Positions 1 through 9,498 of a stretch of DNA of 64,000 nt are shown piece after piece. The notes beneath the pieces were generated by a model, which worked only from the letters and a program-made list of their open reading frames with translations, was not told the DNA's origin and did no database searches. Origin of the DNA: Calamus simplicifolius. Lineage: Eukaryota; Streptophyta; Magnoliopsida; Arecales; Arecaceae. Within the stretch, counting starts at the first letter, position 1, and every line of letters starts with the position of its first letter. The DNA lies in contig UESW01004628.1 in the NCBI GenBank assembly GCA_900491605.1, positions 317,199 to 381,198 of the forward strand, written 5' to 3'. Position numbers and translations under genes: made by a program.

Positions 1-1204
1 GCCTTGGGCCGCCCGGCCCACTTGGCTGAACCAAGTAGAGAGAATGGATTCACTGTCTGCATCTGAAATTCCTTAAGATTCAGACCCAACTCAATCACTG
101 GACTCTCAAGTTTGGACACAGTCGAACCGGCACACTCAGCTTCCCCCGGCATGCTAGCTGAGACTGGAATTCCTTCAGTCCCAGGTGCAGCAGAGGAGAC
201 GAGCACACCAGGCTTCAGCGGACGTCTCCGGGCGAGCTTGGATGGAGCTCGCCAGCCCGCCACCGAGACAGGCCTGGCAGAGGAAGCCCCCATCTTCCCA
301 TTCGACGACTGAGAAGCATCACCCACAGAGTGAACTGACGCCTTCGTCTTCCTCCTCATGTCAGATTTAGAAACAGGGGAAGGTCTGCGCTACCTAACAG
401 CAGCCATCCATGGCCCGAATTTGGAGCCCACCGAGGAGGAGTCTGCATTCGGTGATGGCGAGCAAGGATCGGAGTAATTCAAGGATCCACAATTAGCACA
501 AATTCCTTCCAAATGCTCATATGAAAATTGCTGCCAAAACGGTGAGTGTCTTCCTTTGATTCTGGCGCCTGGGCGGAGAGGTTTGGTGAGGTCAATTCGC
601 ACACATACTCTGGCGAATCCACCCCTAGTCTTCGCCAAAGTTGAAGCATCAGAGAACTGAAATTCCCCAGCCGAAGGATGATGGATCGGAGGATTTGATC
701 TGTCCAAAACTCCATTGGCAGTTGGGGCAAGTGAACCCACAGCAGAGCAGAGGGAACAGAGTTCACAGCCAGCACAAATTCAGGGCGCCAGACCTCAGTG
801 GCAATGGGTTGTCCATTAACAACCCACGGGCGACCCAGAATCATGGCCATGGCGTTGAGGTCAGTGAACCGGAAGATGATGCATCTGTGAGCTAGAGAAA
901 TTGCTTCCACCTCGTCGGGAACACCACCACGCCTGAAATCCCGAATGATAGCATCCGGCGGCACCCAGCGGCTGATGCTTCTCACGAGGATCGCATTCTT
1001 CTCCCATCTGCTAGCTTCGTCCTTCAAAGCTTGAGTGGGAACTTGGACTATTTCAGGGAACCTCAGCTCCAGGTCAGCCACCTCTATCGGAGACGGGGAC
1101 GGGGCAGACCAAACAAATATGCTATCCAAAGCTTGTCTCCATGGTGAACGCTTACCGAATCCACTATCAGCAGCACACGGAGAAGGGGGGATGGCTTGAG
1201 CCAT
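1..1204 (-). pseudogene. L1-type LINE ORF1 fragment (DUF4283 + zinc knuckle), frameshifted, cut by window edge
   Basis: Read leftward from an ATG at 1204, the first 240 or so codons look like a plant LINE ORF1 (gag-like, nucleic-acid-binding) protein: a DUF4283-like region (positions about 1000-650) with the pattern aIIFRFtd..AMamIL.rpWvvng and LLWVHLPQLPMEFWt. The frame then shifts near 650-740 and continues to about 390 with a basic stretch and a zinc-knuckle-like CanCgslnysdpC, typical of the zf-CCHC_4 end of these proteins. A polar Ser/Pro/Arg-rich tail runs on, with stops, to base 1. ORF2 should lie left of the window. The family match is by pattern; the frameshift means this copy is dead. 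Confidence 0.75.
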
Positions 1205-1733
1205 GGTCCGGACAGGAGCAGCCGAAGAAACCAGTGCCGATCACCAAAGATCAGGAAAAAAAGCAGACGAAGCACAAATCTTAAAGCATGAAATTAGGTA
1301 CAGTACACTGTAGCAGTCGCCTCTGAGTCACTGTAGCACACCCTTTTTCACCTCAAAACGATATCATTCAAGTCAAATCCAGCTTTTCATTCAACATGAT
1401 GACTAGAAGCATTAATATATAATTAAAACATGCATCATAGTCAATATTATTTAATCAATACATTTATGTAAATAATTTATTAATTATGGCTGTAAGAATA
1501 TTCTAAAAGTAAATTAGATGGCTTCGCATAGCCTCGCCAGCATGTTATCTGAACTCTCAGGTCCATTAACTCTTAAAGTATGGTTACCTCTTATAGAGAT
1601 AAATTAAAATAGAACATTTGTCGTCAAGCTTTTAATATTGAAATAAAATTTCAAACAGTTTATAGTATGTGAATTAAATAGTTTTCATATTATATTGTGA
1701 TTTTTAATTTATTAATATTTTTAATATTACATA
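1205..1733. other. AT-rich spacer / possible LINE 5' UTR, no gene seen
   Basis: Upstream of the LINE ORF1 start, about 1205-1350 could be LINE 5' untranslated sequence (it contains repeated CACTGTAGCA-like words). From about 1380 the sequence is AT-rich with no reading frame or recognisable signal. It ends in ACATA (1729-1733), the left target-site duplication of element 1. Confidence 0.5.
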
Positions 1734-1892
1734 TGTTGAGGGGTAAAATCGTCGTTGCATTAATAATCGTGCAAGGGGTTAGGATCAACCCTGACTCCCA
1801 CTTGCTATGCAACACCCACTAGAGATGAGTCAGCCTCAGTGGATCGGGGTGCCTTAGCCCCTCGGCGAGCCAAGGACTCCCAAGGCACGGGT

Positions 1893-2180
1893 CACATCTT
1901 TCGGCCTCAGCCAAGCTATAACGTCTCTCTCGGCCTCCACCGAGCTATCCCCATTTCTCAGCCTCAGCCGAGCTATCCCTGTCTCTCGGCCTCATCCGAG
2001 CTATCCCCATCTCTTGGCCTCAGCCGAGCTATCCCCATCTCTCAGCCTCATCCGAGCTATTCTTGTCTCTCGGTTTCAGCCGAGCTATCCCCATCTCTCG
2101 ACCTTAGCCGAGCTATTTCTATATCTCGGCCTCAGCCGAGCCATTCCTATCCATTGTGCCTCGCCAGCCGAGCTATCCTT
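1893..2180 (+). repeat. Array of nine 28-bp hairpin units in the 5' LTR
   Basis: Units of the form TCTCGGCCTCAGCCGAGCTA plus an eight-base ATCCCCATC-like linker. Each contains a six-bp stem (CTCGGC/GCCGAG) with a four-base loop. Variants include CTCAGC, CTTGGC and ATCCGAG. The 3' LTR of the same element has only six units. Confidence 0.9.
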
Positions 2181-2431
2181 ATGCCCCGACCAGACTCGGG
2201 CACTCAAGCACCTCTGCAGAATCTGACGCGGGAGAGTTCAGACAAAAATTATACCCGAGAGTGGCCTAGAGCCCTGGAGCCTACACCGTCTCTGAATCCT
2301 AAGACATCGACCAGTTCTCCCAACCGTCGATCCTCTAACTAACAAGATACGAATCTTACTGACCTCATAACAAACTAGATTCAATCCTAACGGCTTTCAG
2401 ACCCACGGTGCCCCAAGGAATCAGGTGATCC

Positions 2432-2440
2432 TCTATAAAT
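2432..2440 (+). promoter_or_regulatory. TATA box of element 1 LTR promoter
   Basis: TCTATAAATAG follows the hairpin array and precedes a CT-rich stretch. The 3' LTR keeps the equivalent TTTATAAATAG at about 16133-16143. Placement in the middle of the LTR fits a U3 promoter for sense genomic RNA. Confidence 0.75.
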
Positions 2441-2841
2441 AGAACCATCTCCCAGCTTCTTAGGGATGCGTACGTGCCTACTGGCCCACTCTCCTTCTAC
2501 CCTTGCTCACCCCTTTCCACCATTAATGCTCTGCTCAGAGCTCTCGAAAGGCCATCCCTGGAGAGACTCTTCAGCGAGAGCCTTCTCCTCACATTTGTTG
2601 ATTGCCGATCCCCGTTGACTTGAGCGTCGGAGGGTCTTCCGCGGAGGGCCACTCCCAACGCCTCTCGCGTGAGGACTATTTTGCAGGTCCGCCCAGGAGG
2701 GAGTCCATCCTGAAGCCCGATCACGCCCGAGTCGGAGGATAGATTTCAGCAGCAATAAATTGGCCTAAAGGAAGGGCCCTCAAGTCCTATAAACTTGTGA
2801 TCTAGGAGACAAGGATCTCAACCTGAAAGAGAACTCCTCCC

Positions 2842-4533
2842 ATGGACAACCGAAGAAAGGCTACCTCAGAAGCCCGGGATCAGGTCGCCTCCCAAAGACC
2901 TGATCCGGTGAGCAGCGTAGCACCGCCACCGCCACCAGTTGAAACTCCATTGCCACCGGTGGCCCCAGTGACCCAGGACCAGTTCGCCTCGCTGGTCCAG
3001 CAGGTCTAAGCCCTGGCCAATCTGATCCAGGGGCGCTTTGAAGCTCCCCGTCCAGCTGCACCTACTCCGCACCTTCCTGAGGAGAATGCAGCCCCCGCTC
3101 ATCTAGCGGTCTCTTCTTTCGGCCCGCATGGGGTTGCAGACCCCCCTCGTCGCCCTAAGGAAGCTGAGCTAGCCCCCTAAGGGGTCTACGGCAAGGATCT
3201 TCCTCGATCTCAGCGGGCCCGATCCCTCTCTCCGGTGTTCTCTTGTCACGACTCAACACCGTCTCATCTCTCCCCTCGTCCAGCTCCTGCTGCTGTGCCT
3301 GAGGAGATCCATCGACAACTCCGAGAGATGCGTCAGGAGTTGAACGCCGCTAAGTAGGCCCATCCGCTCCAGCATAAAGCGGAGCATGTCATTCCCTTCT
3401 CCAAGGAGATCATGGAGGAAGTGATTCCCTCCCACATCAAACTGCCCGCCATCGAGCCTTACCATGGATCCTCCGATCCCGATGACCACCTCAGTAGCTT
3501 TCGATCGATCATGATGTTCCATGGGGCATTAGATGCGATCCTCTGCCATGCCTTCCCTTCTACCCTCAGGGGATCCGCTCGAACCTGGTTCAATGCCTTG
3601 AAACCAGGTTCTATTGGTTCATTTGACGAGCTGAGTCGTCTCTTCATCAGCCAGTTCGTCAGCAGCCATCGCCACCGGTGGAGATCTGACTCCCTCTCTA
3701 AGGTTAAGCAGAGAGAGGGGGAGTCCTTGAAGAAATATCTCGGCCATTTCAATACAGCTATGCTGGAAGTGGACCACCTTAATCATGAGGTGGCCATGTC
3801 CATCCTAGCAGGTGGAGTGTTAAAGGAGAGCGACTTTTACCTGGCGTTGGAGGTTAGTTACCCTCCGAACCTCTCCGATATGATGGTTCTGGCGGACAAG
3901 TATGCCAGAGTCGAAGAATCGCGGAGGGCTACCTGCACCGAGCTTGCAAGGAAGAAGGAGTCCAAGGGCTTGGACAAGCACCGATCCGCCCACCAGCAGA
4001 GCCCGCCTCGCTGCCAGAGGGTTCCTCCGCCGCCGCCAAGGAACCGCACCCGGAGCCCACCTAGGAGGTTCAACCGGTTCACCCCGCTCACCACCCCAAG
4101 GGCAAAGATTCTTATGGAGATAGAGCGCCAGCTCCCCCGACCACCTCCTCTCCGAGGGAATGCGGCCCGGAGAGACCCCGCCAAATATTGCCGCTACCAC
4201 TGGGACCACGGCCACAACATAGGGGAGTGCTGGCAGCCTCCTCCTCCGAATCCTTCGGTCACCGGTCATATCAATATGATCGAGGTAGTCGGTAGTCCGT
4301 CGAGCTGGCGGGACGATGAAGAAGGTTCAGCGCCAAAGAGAGCGCGGACTAATGAGCTCTCCTTCTCTGACAACGACTTCCAGGAGATACAGTTCCCACA
4401 TGATGATGCGTTGGTTGTATCCCTTAATCTGAACAATTATGATGTAGACCGAATCCTTATTGATAGTGGGAGCTCTGTCAATGTTTTGTATCTTGATGTG
4501 CTTGTGAAGATGAAATTGCTCGTGGAGAATCTC
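2842..4533 (+). pseudogene. gag of element 1 (Tat type), with premature stops
   Basis: The likely start is the ATG at 2842 (MDNRRKATSEARDQ), because element 2 and R3 share the same N-terminal pattern (MANRR/K.AtsDA.D). The capsid-like Retrotrans_gag domain spans about 3430-3960, with fnaLkpGSIgSFdEL.rlFisqFvs and the conserved eSLkkYLghFNtamLEVd. An Arg/Pro-rich region follows, then a CCHC-like knuckle at about 4187-4232 (CryHwdhgHnigeC). Its product would form the particle that packages element RNA. In-frame stops lie at 3007, 3178 and 3355, and a TGA at 4534 separates gag from protease in the same frame. The reading frame downstream of 3358 is otherwise open for nearly 400 codons. Confidence 0.9.
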
Positions 4534-5040
4534 TGAGCCGTGGACTCCACTTTAATGGGGTTCACCAGTGATGTTATTACCCCAAAGGGGGTCGTGACCT
4601 TGACGGTCCGTGCGGGAACTTGGCCCTGCATTGCCACTGTTCATACAGATTTTCTGGTAACCAAGCTTTGGTCGCCCTACAATGCAATTTTTGGGAGACC
4701 CAGCCTGATGTCCCTTAGAGCCGCTGTCTCCATCCCACACCTAGCAATGAAGTTCCCTACCGGATGGGGAGTGGGAGTAGTTCGAGGTCACCAAGCTGTA
4801 GCTTGGCAGTGCTTCGTCACTAGTCTTTAATCCAAACCGCCCGAAGTTGATGAGCTGGGCACTTGGGAGGATTTTGCCCAGCAATGAGGAGAACTACCTG
4901 AAGAGCTGGAGGAGGTACCGCTGGACGAAGCCCGACCCGACCGAGCCATAAGGATCGGGTCGCTGCTGAAAGGGAAGCCCCGGCTGGAGCTGATTGATTT
5001 CCTCCGAAGGAATGCCGATGTCTTCGCCTGGTCCACCTCT
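4370..5040 (+). pseudogene. Aspartic protease domain of element 1 Pol
   Basis: The retroviral-type protease core is visible at about 4440-4500 as rILIDSGSSVNVLY, with the catalytic Asp in DSG intact, and the flap/second half at 4560-4750 (lTvrAGtwp..atvHtdFLVtk.lwspYNaIfGRPsL). It cleaves the Gag-Pol polyprotein in the particle. The same frame as gag is used. Stops at 4534 (TGA), 4828 (TAA) and 4885 (TGA) interrupt it. A spacer rich in acidic residues links it to reverse transcriptase. Confidence 0.88.
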
Positions 5041-6335
5041 GATATGCTTGGAATCAGCTCAGATGTTCTCGTCCATCGTCTTAATGTGGATGAGATGTGC
5101 CAGCCCGTGAAGCAGAAGAAAAAGAGCTTCGCCCTTGACCGACAGAGGGCAATTGAGGAAGAGGTCGACAAGCTCATTAAGGCAAATTTTATTCGGGAGG
5201 TAAATTATCTCAACTGGCTGTCAAATGTTGTCATGGTAAAGAAGTCGAACGGTAAATGGCGGATCTGCATCGACTTCACCGACCTTAATAAAGCATGCCC
5301 GAAGGACAACTTCCCTCTCCCTCGGATTGGCCAGCTTGTGGATGCTACTTCCGGTCATCAGATGCTAACCTTCATGGACGCATATTCAGGCTACAATTAA
5401 ATCCGAATGGCGCCCGAGGATGAAGAAAAGACCGCCTTCATAACCGACCGAGGTACTTATTGTTACTGCGTCATGCCTTTCGGTCTGAAAAATGCAGGTG
5501 CCACTTACCAGAGGCTGGTTAACAAGGTCTTCAAGTAGCAAATCGGTCGAAATATAGAGGTATATGTTGATGACATGCTGGTCAAAAGCAAAGAAGCATC
5601 CCAGCATATTGAGGATCTCTCTGAGAGCTTCGCGATGCTCCAAAAAATCGGATGAAGCTCAACTCAACTAAGTGCGCCTTCGGTGTCAACTCTGGGAAGT
5701 TCCTGGGCTTCATGGTTTCTCAGCGGGGCATTGAAGCCAATCCGCAGAAGATTCAAGCCCTTCGGCAAATGGCACTCCCAGCATCCGTCAAAGAGGTCCA
5801 GTGCCTAACTGGAAGGATCGTGGCCCTCAACCGCTTCGTGGCTCGGTCGGCCGAGAGATGCCTTCCTTTCTTTAAAGCCCTCCGATCCGCCAAGAATTTT
5901 CAATGGTCCGCCGAATGTCAGAAATCGTTCGAGGACCTCAAAAGATATCTCGGCTCTCCACCTCTCCTCAGCAGTCCTAATCCGGAGGAGATGTTATTTC
6001 TGTACTTGGCAGTTTCAGAAGGCACAGTTGGCTCAGTGTTGATCAGAGAAGAAAACAAGACCCAAAAGCAGATTTATTATGTTAGTAAATTGCTTCGAGA
6101 TGCCAAGACAAGATACACCCGGATCGAGAAGTTGGTGTTGGCCCTGATAACGTCGGTTCGGAGGCTACGACCATATTTCCAGGCGCACTCTGTGACAGTC
6201 CTTACCGACCAACCCATCAAGGCGGTGGTACATCGCCCAGAGACATCAGGGAGAATGGCTAAGTGGGCCGTCGAGTTAAGCGAGCATGATATTCGATACC
6301 AACCCGCCCGGCCATCAAAGCATAGGTTTAGTTGA
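5041..6335 (+). pseudogene. Reverse transcriptase and degenerate first RNase H of element 1
   Basis: RT motifs in order: NWLSNVVMVKKSNGKWRICI (about 5210-5270), DFTDLNKACPKDNFPLPRI, the FMDAYSGYN block (5375-5400), VMPFGLKNAGATYQR (5472-5510) and the catalytic YVDD at about 5569-5580, all recognisable, catalytic pair intact. A first RNase H follows (about 6000-6330: YYVSKLL..aktRYtriEKLvlALi); in Tat elements this copy is the degenerate connection domain. Stops at 5398 and 5536 and a one-base slip near 5645 kill it. The codon at 5398 lies where element 2 keeps Gln. Confidence 0.92.
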
Positions 6336-6339
6336 TTTT

Positions 6340-6690
6340 CTCCTCGAATGTACCATCCCAGGGGATGACTCTACTCCGGACTTTTCTGAGCATCCGAGAC
6401 CTGACACCCTGTGGCTGCTCCATGTTGACGGATCATCTAATGCCTACGGCTCCGGTGCTAGTTTAATCCTCACTAGTCCAGAGGGGGCGACCTTCGAGTA
6501 CGGCGTTCGCTTCTCCTTCCCAGCCTCCAACAATGAAGCCGAATATGAAGCTCTGCTCATTGGACTCCGAATCGCCCGTGACCTTAAAGTGAAGAAGCTG
6601 AATGCCTTTACCGACTCTCAGTTGGTAGCCAGCCACGTGCGGGGAAAATTCGAGGCCCGAAAGGAAAACATGATTCGGTATCTCCAATAG
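6340..6690 (+). pseudogene. Second, archaeal-type RNase H (aRNH) of element 1
   Basis: Starts about 6415 with lHVDGSSNaYGSGA, then NNEAEYEALLIGLRIA (about 6528-6575) and FTDSQLVasHV (about 6608-6640), so the acidic residues D, E and D of an active RNase H fold are in place. It would remove RNA from the RNA/DNA hybrid during reverse transcription. A second RNase H of this type behind the degenerate one is a known hallmark of Tat-lineage gypsy elements. A TAG at 6688 ends the open stretch; element 2 has a sense codon there. Confidence 0.88.
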
Positions 6691-8081
6691 GTGCGGGACT
6701 TGCTTTCCCACTTCTCTGAATTTGAAGTCATTCAGATCCCAAGATCCGAGAATGCATGCGCCCACCTGTTGTCTCAGCTGGCAACTACGGAGTCGATGGA
6801 TTCCGAGCGGAAGTTTCCCCTGGAGATTCTGGAAAAGCCTAGCATCGCAGAGGCCGATCGAGTGATGCAGGTTGAGGCCGAACCATTCTGGTTCGACCCC
6901 ATACTAAGGTATCTTAAAGAAGGGTCGCTCCCAGCCGACCGTAAGGAAGCAAGGAAGCTAAAATTGTAAGCCACCCACTATGTGTTGATCGATGACCAGT
7001 TGTATAAGAGGTCCTTTTCCGTGCCGCTACTCAAGTGCCTTCGCCCATCCGAAGCTGATTATGCTCTCCGGAAGGTACATGAGGGAATTTGCGGCAACCA
7101 TCTGCAAGCCGATCCTTATGCCATAAGGTGCTGCGCCAGGGGTATTATTGGCCCACCATGCAAAAAGATGCTGACGACCTCGTCCGAGCTTGTGACCCAT
7201 GTCAGAGGCATTCCAACATCCAGAGGCTCCCCTCCGCCAGTTTGGTCCCTATTTCCTCCGCTTGGCCCTTTGCTAAGTGGGGGATGGATATTCTTGGCCC
7301 TTTCCCCCTCACCACTGGATAGAGAAAGTTTTTGTTTGTCGCCATCGACTACTTCACCAAGTGGGTAGAGGCCGAGGCAATTGCCCAAATAACCAAAGCT
7401 CGAGCCAAGAACTTCGTGTGGAGATCCATTATTTGCCGCTTTGGCCTTCCGCATACTATTATCACTGACAATGACAAGCAATTTGACAACCCAAAGTTTC
7501 GAGGTTTCTGCGAGGAGCATAGAATCTGCCACCGCCTTACGTCGGTAGGGCATCCGCAAGCCAATGGAGAAGCCGAAGTAACTAACCGGATCCTGCTTCA
7601 AGGGATGAAGGCTCGGCTTGCCAGAGCCCGAGGTAGATGGGCGGACGAGCTTCATCACATCCTATGGGCCTACCGCACCACCCAGAGAATCCCCACAGGC
7701 GAGACCCCATTCCGGATGGCCTTCGGCACGGAAGCCGTCATCCCCGTGGAGATAGGGCTTCCTTCTCCACGGGTGGAGAGCTACTCGGAGGAGGCTAACG
7801 ATGAGCAGCTCTGCACCAATCTCGACCTGGTGGAAGAAATCAGAGAGAAAGCTCAAATCAGGGTTGCGGCATACCAGCAAAGAGTGGCTTGCTATCACGC
7901 CTCCAGAGTCAAAGGAAAATCCTTCTCACCCGGTGATCTCGTCCTCCGAAAAACATCTGTCTCCAAACCACTAGAACAAGGAAAGTTGTCTCCGAACTGG
8001 GAAGGTCCCTATCAAGTGGCGAAAGTCATCGGACCTGGCACATACAAGCTCCAGGATCTGAGCAGGAAATCTATCTTTTAG
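6691..8081 (+). pseudogene. Integrase of element 1
   Basis: Linker (6691-6966), then an HHCC zinc domain (about 7076-7215: VHEgicGNH ... CDPCQRHS), and the DDE core: GMDILGPF, FVAIDYFTKWVEAEA (7330-7375), TDNDKQFDN (7466-7492) and HPQANGEAEVTNR (7551-7590), so all three acidic residues are present. The C-terminal region ends with KLSPNWEGPYQVAKVIGPGT (about 7985-8045). It would insert the DNA copy with a 5-bp stagger. Breaks: TAA at 6967 (shared in position with element 2), a frameshift near 7100 and TAG at 7320. From 7332 to 8081 the frame is open for 249 codons. Confidence 0.92.
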
Positions 8082-8350
8082 ATGTGGAATTCGGACAATC
8101 TCCATATATACCACCAGTAGGGTACGCTTTCTATAGACTCGCCCTATTTACAGCATTAGCATCATGTCTCTATTATTCATGGCTCGATCGCTGCAATCAT
8201 TTTTCCTAAAAAGTCATTATGAAAAATGGATGTTATTTATCCATTCTCGGCATGATAGAGCTATCTCCTTGAGTAGCAATGTCTCCGCACCATAGCTGGG
8301 CCGAGTCCCATCCAACAAAGACTCGGTATGGTCAAGCACCCCCAGTATGA
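8082..8350. other. Start of the element 1 3' region, no gene seen
   Basis: Downstream of integrase the frame closes at 8079. The stretch holds the words ATGGCTCGATCGCTGC and loosely hairpin-like CTCGG segments that lead into the repeat arrays. No protein pattern was seen. Confidence 0.5.
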
Positions 8351-8359
8351 CTAGGGGCC

Positions 8360-8815
8360 AAGTGATCTCCAAAAACTTCATCCGGATTCAGGCAACTTAC
8401 GATCCCGGCCGGACCAAAGAGCGGAAAGACCTCGTTCGGATTCGGGCAGCTCACAAGCCCTGGCCGGACCAAATGATAAAGAAACTCTGACCGGATTCGG
8501 GCAGCTCACAAGCTCCGGCCGAACCAAGTGGCAAAGAAAGGTTCATCTGGATTCGGGCAGCTTACAAGCTCCGGCCGAACCAAGTGGCAAAGAAAGGTTC
8601 ATCCAGATTCGGGCAGCTTACAAGCCCCGGCCGGACTGAAGGGCGAAGAAAATTTTATCAGGATTCGGGCAACTTACAAGCCCCAGCCGAACCAAAGAAC
8701 GAAGAAAACTTCGACCGGGTTCGGGCAGCTTACAAGCCCCGACCGAATCGAATAATGAAGAACTTTGACCGGATTCGGGTAGCTTACAAGCCCTGGCCGG
8801 CGCCGAAGAATAAAA
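8360..8815 (+). repeat. Tandem repeat array A (about 58-bp units) in the 3' region of element 1
   Basis: About eight imperfect units containing GGATTCGGGCAGCTTACAAG followed by CCCCGGCCGGACCAAA-like sequence and a GAAGAAA(A)CTT linker. Each unit has a CCGGCCGG-type self-complementary core. The reading frames that cross it (for example 8528-8755) only reflect absence of stops in a repeat. Confidence 0.85.
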
Positions 8816-9055
8816 GCCTTGGCCAAAGCCGAAGTGCATTTCCATTTTTTATTAAAAGCCTCGGCCAAAGCCGAAGTACATTTTATTTCTTATTAAAAGC
8901 CCCGACCAAAGCCGAAGTGCATTTCCATTTTTTATTAAAAGCCTCGGCCAAAGCCGAAGTGCATTTCCATTTCTTATTAAAAGCCCCGGCCAAAGCCGAA
9001 GTGCCTTTCCATTTCTTATTAAAAGCCTTGGCCAAAGCCGAAGTGTGTCACTTAT
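8816..9055 (+). repeat. Tandem repeat array B (about 57-bp units with CGGCCAAAGCCG hairpin)
   Basis: Five to six units of AAAAGCCTCGGCCAAAGCCG followed by AAGTGCATTTCCATTTYTTATT. The core CTTCGGCTTTGGCCGAGG (read on the other strand) forms a short stem. It directly follows array A, so two different repeat families sit back to back. Confidence 0.85.
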
Positions 9056-9252
9056 CAAAAATCTCGACCAAGACCAAGTGATAAGAACAAACATTTTGGA
9101 GATAACAGCATACACAAAAGTTATGAAAATCCTCTTTCTCATTCATCACAAAAAGGGAAAAAAGAAAGAAAGAGATACATGAGCCCTCACTGGGGCTTAT
9201 CATTTTCTCCGGGAGCTGCCGAGCTCTCCCCATGCCGAGCTGGCTCGGCGAT

Positions 9253-9498
9253 CTATCGTCGAAGGGATGCAACTTTCCCCTCCAGCCAGCTGTTAACACG
9301 ACGAAGGAGCTCGACCTCCCTCGTGGAAACGGCCAGATATTGTTCGACCACTCTCTGAAGTCGCTCACGATCTGCGAACATTGACGCCAGGACCTCCCCG
9401 TCAATAGTTACTATAACGCGGCTCCCCTGAGATCCCCCACGGCCATTAGCGCCGCTGCTTGGCATCTCATTTGATCGCCCCTCACCTCCAGAACCCAA
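9253..9498 (-). CDS. Small antisense ORF in element 1, coiled-coil-like, unknown
   Basis: An 81-codon frame, ATG at 9498 and stop at 9253, on the strand opposite to gag-pol. The N-terminal 25 residues are Gly/Ser-rich; residues about 30-81 are heptad-like (ViVtIDGEVLasMFaDrErLQrVVeqYL ... VelLrrVnsWLegKVasLrr in pieces). A TATA-like TTTAAATATGG lies on the same strand at about 9550-9560, some 50 bases upstream. I recognise no family. It might be a third antisense unit, alongside those at 10550-11380 and 12166-15117, or a chance frame; no counterpart was found in element 2. Confidence 0.4.
   Translation of the reverse strand: MGSGGEGRSNEMPSSGANGRGGSQGSRVIVTIDGEVLASMFADRERLQRVVEQYLAVSTREVELLRRVNSWLEGKVASLRR

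Larger units (their letters stand above)
1734..2757 (+). repeat. 5' LTR of element 1 (1024 bp)
   Basis: Bounded by TGTTGAGG and CAGCAATA; the terminal CA has become TA (compare CAGCAACA in the 3' copy). It carries nine 28-bp hairpin units (about 1893-2180), a TATA box and a downstream segment matching the 3' LTR. The following bases (2758 onward, AATTGGCCTAAAGG) should hold the primer binding site, but I cannot assign a tRNA with confidence. Confidence 0.92.

Noticed and set aside
1893..2180. Regular 28-bp repeats that could suggest a CRISPR array
   Set aside because: They lie within an LTR of a plant retroelement, linkers are repeats themselves instead of unique spacers, and no cas gene exists.
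1839..2342. 167-codon frame in the 5' LTR of element 1
   Set aside because: Crosses the LTR hairpin array and U3; repeated Leu-Ser-Arg-Ala-Ile-Pro words only mirror the DNA repeat, and the 3' LTR frame differs in length.
3820..4269. 149-codon minus-strand frame opposite gag
   Set aside because: Shadow of the open GC-rich gag frame; the real protein pattern is on the plus strand.
8528..9142. Frames on both strands over arrays A and B of element 1
   Set aside because: Same cause: translation of tandem repeats.
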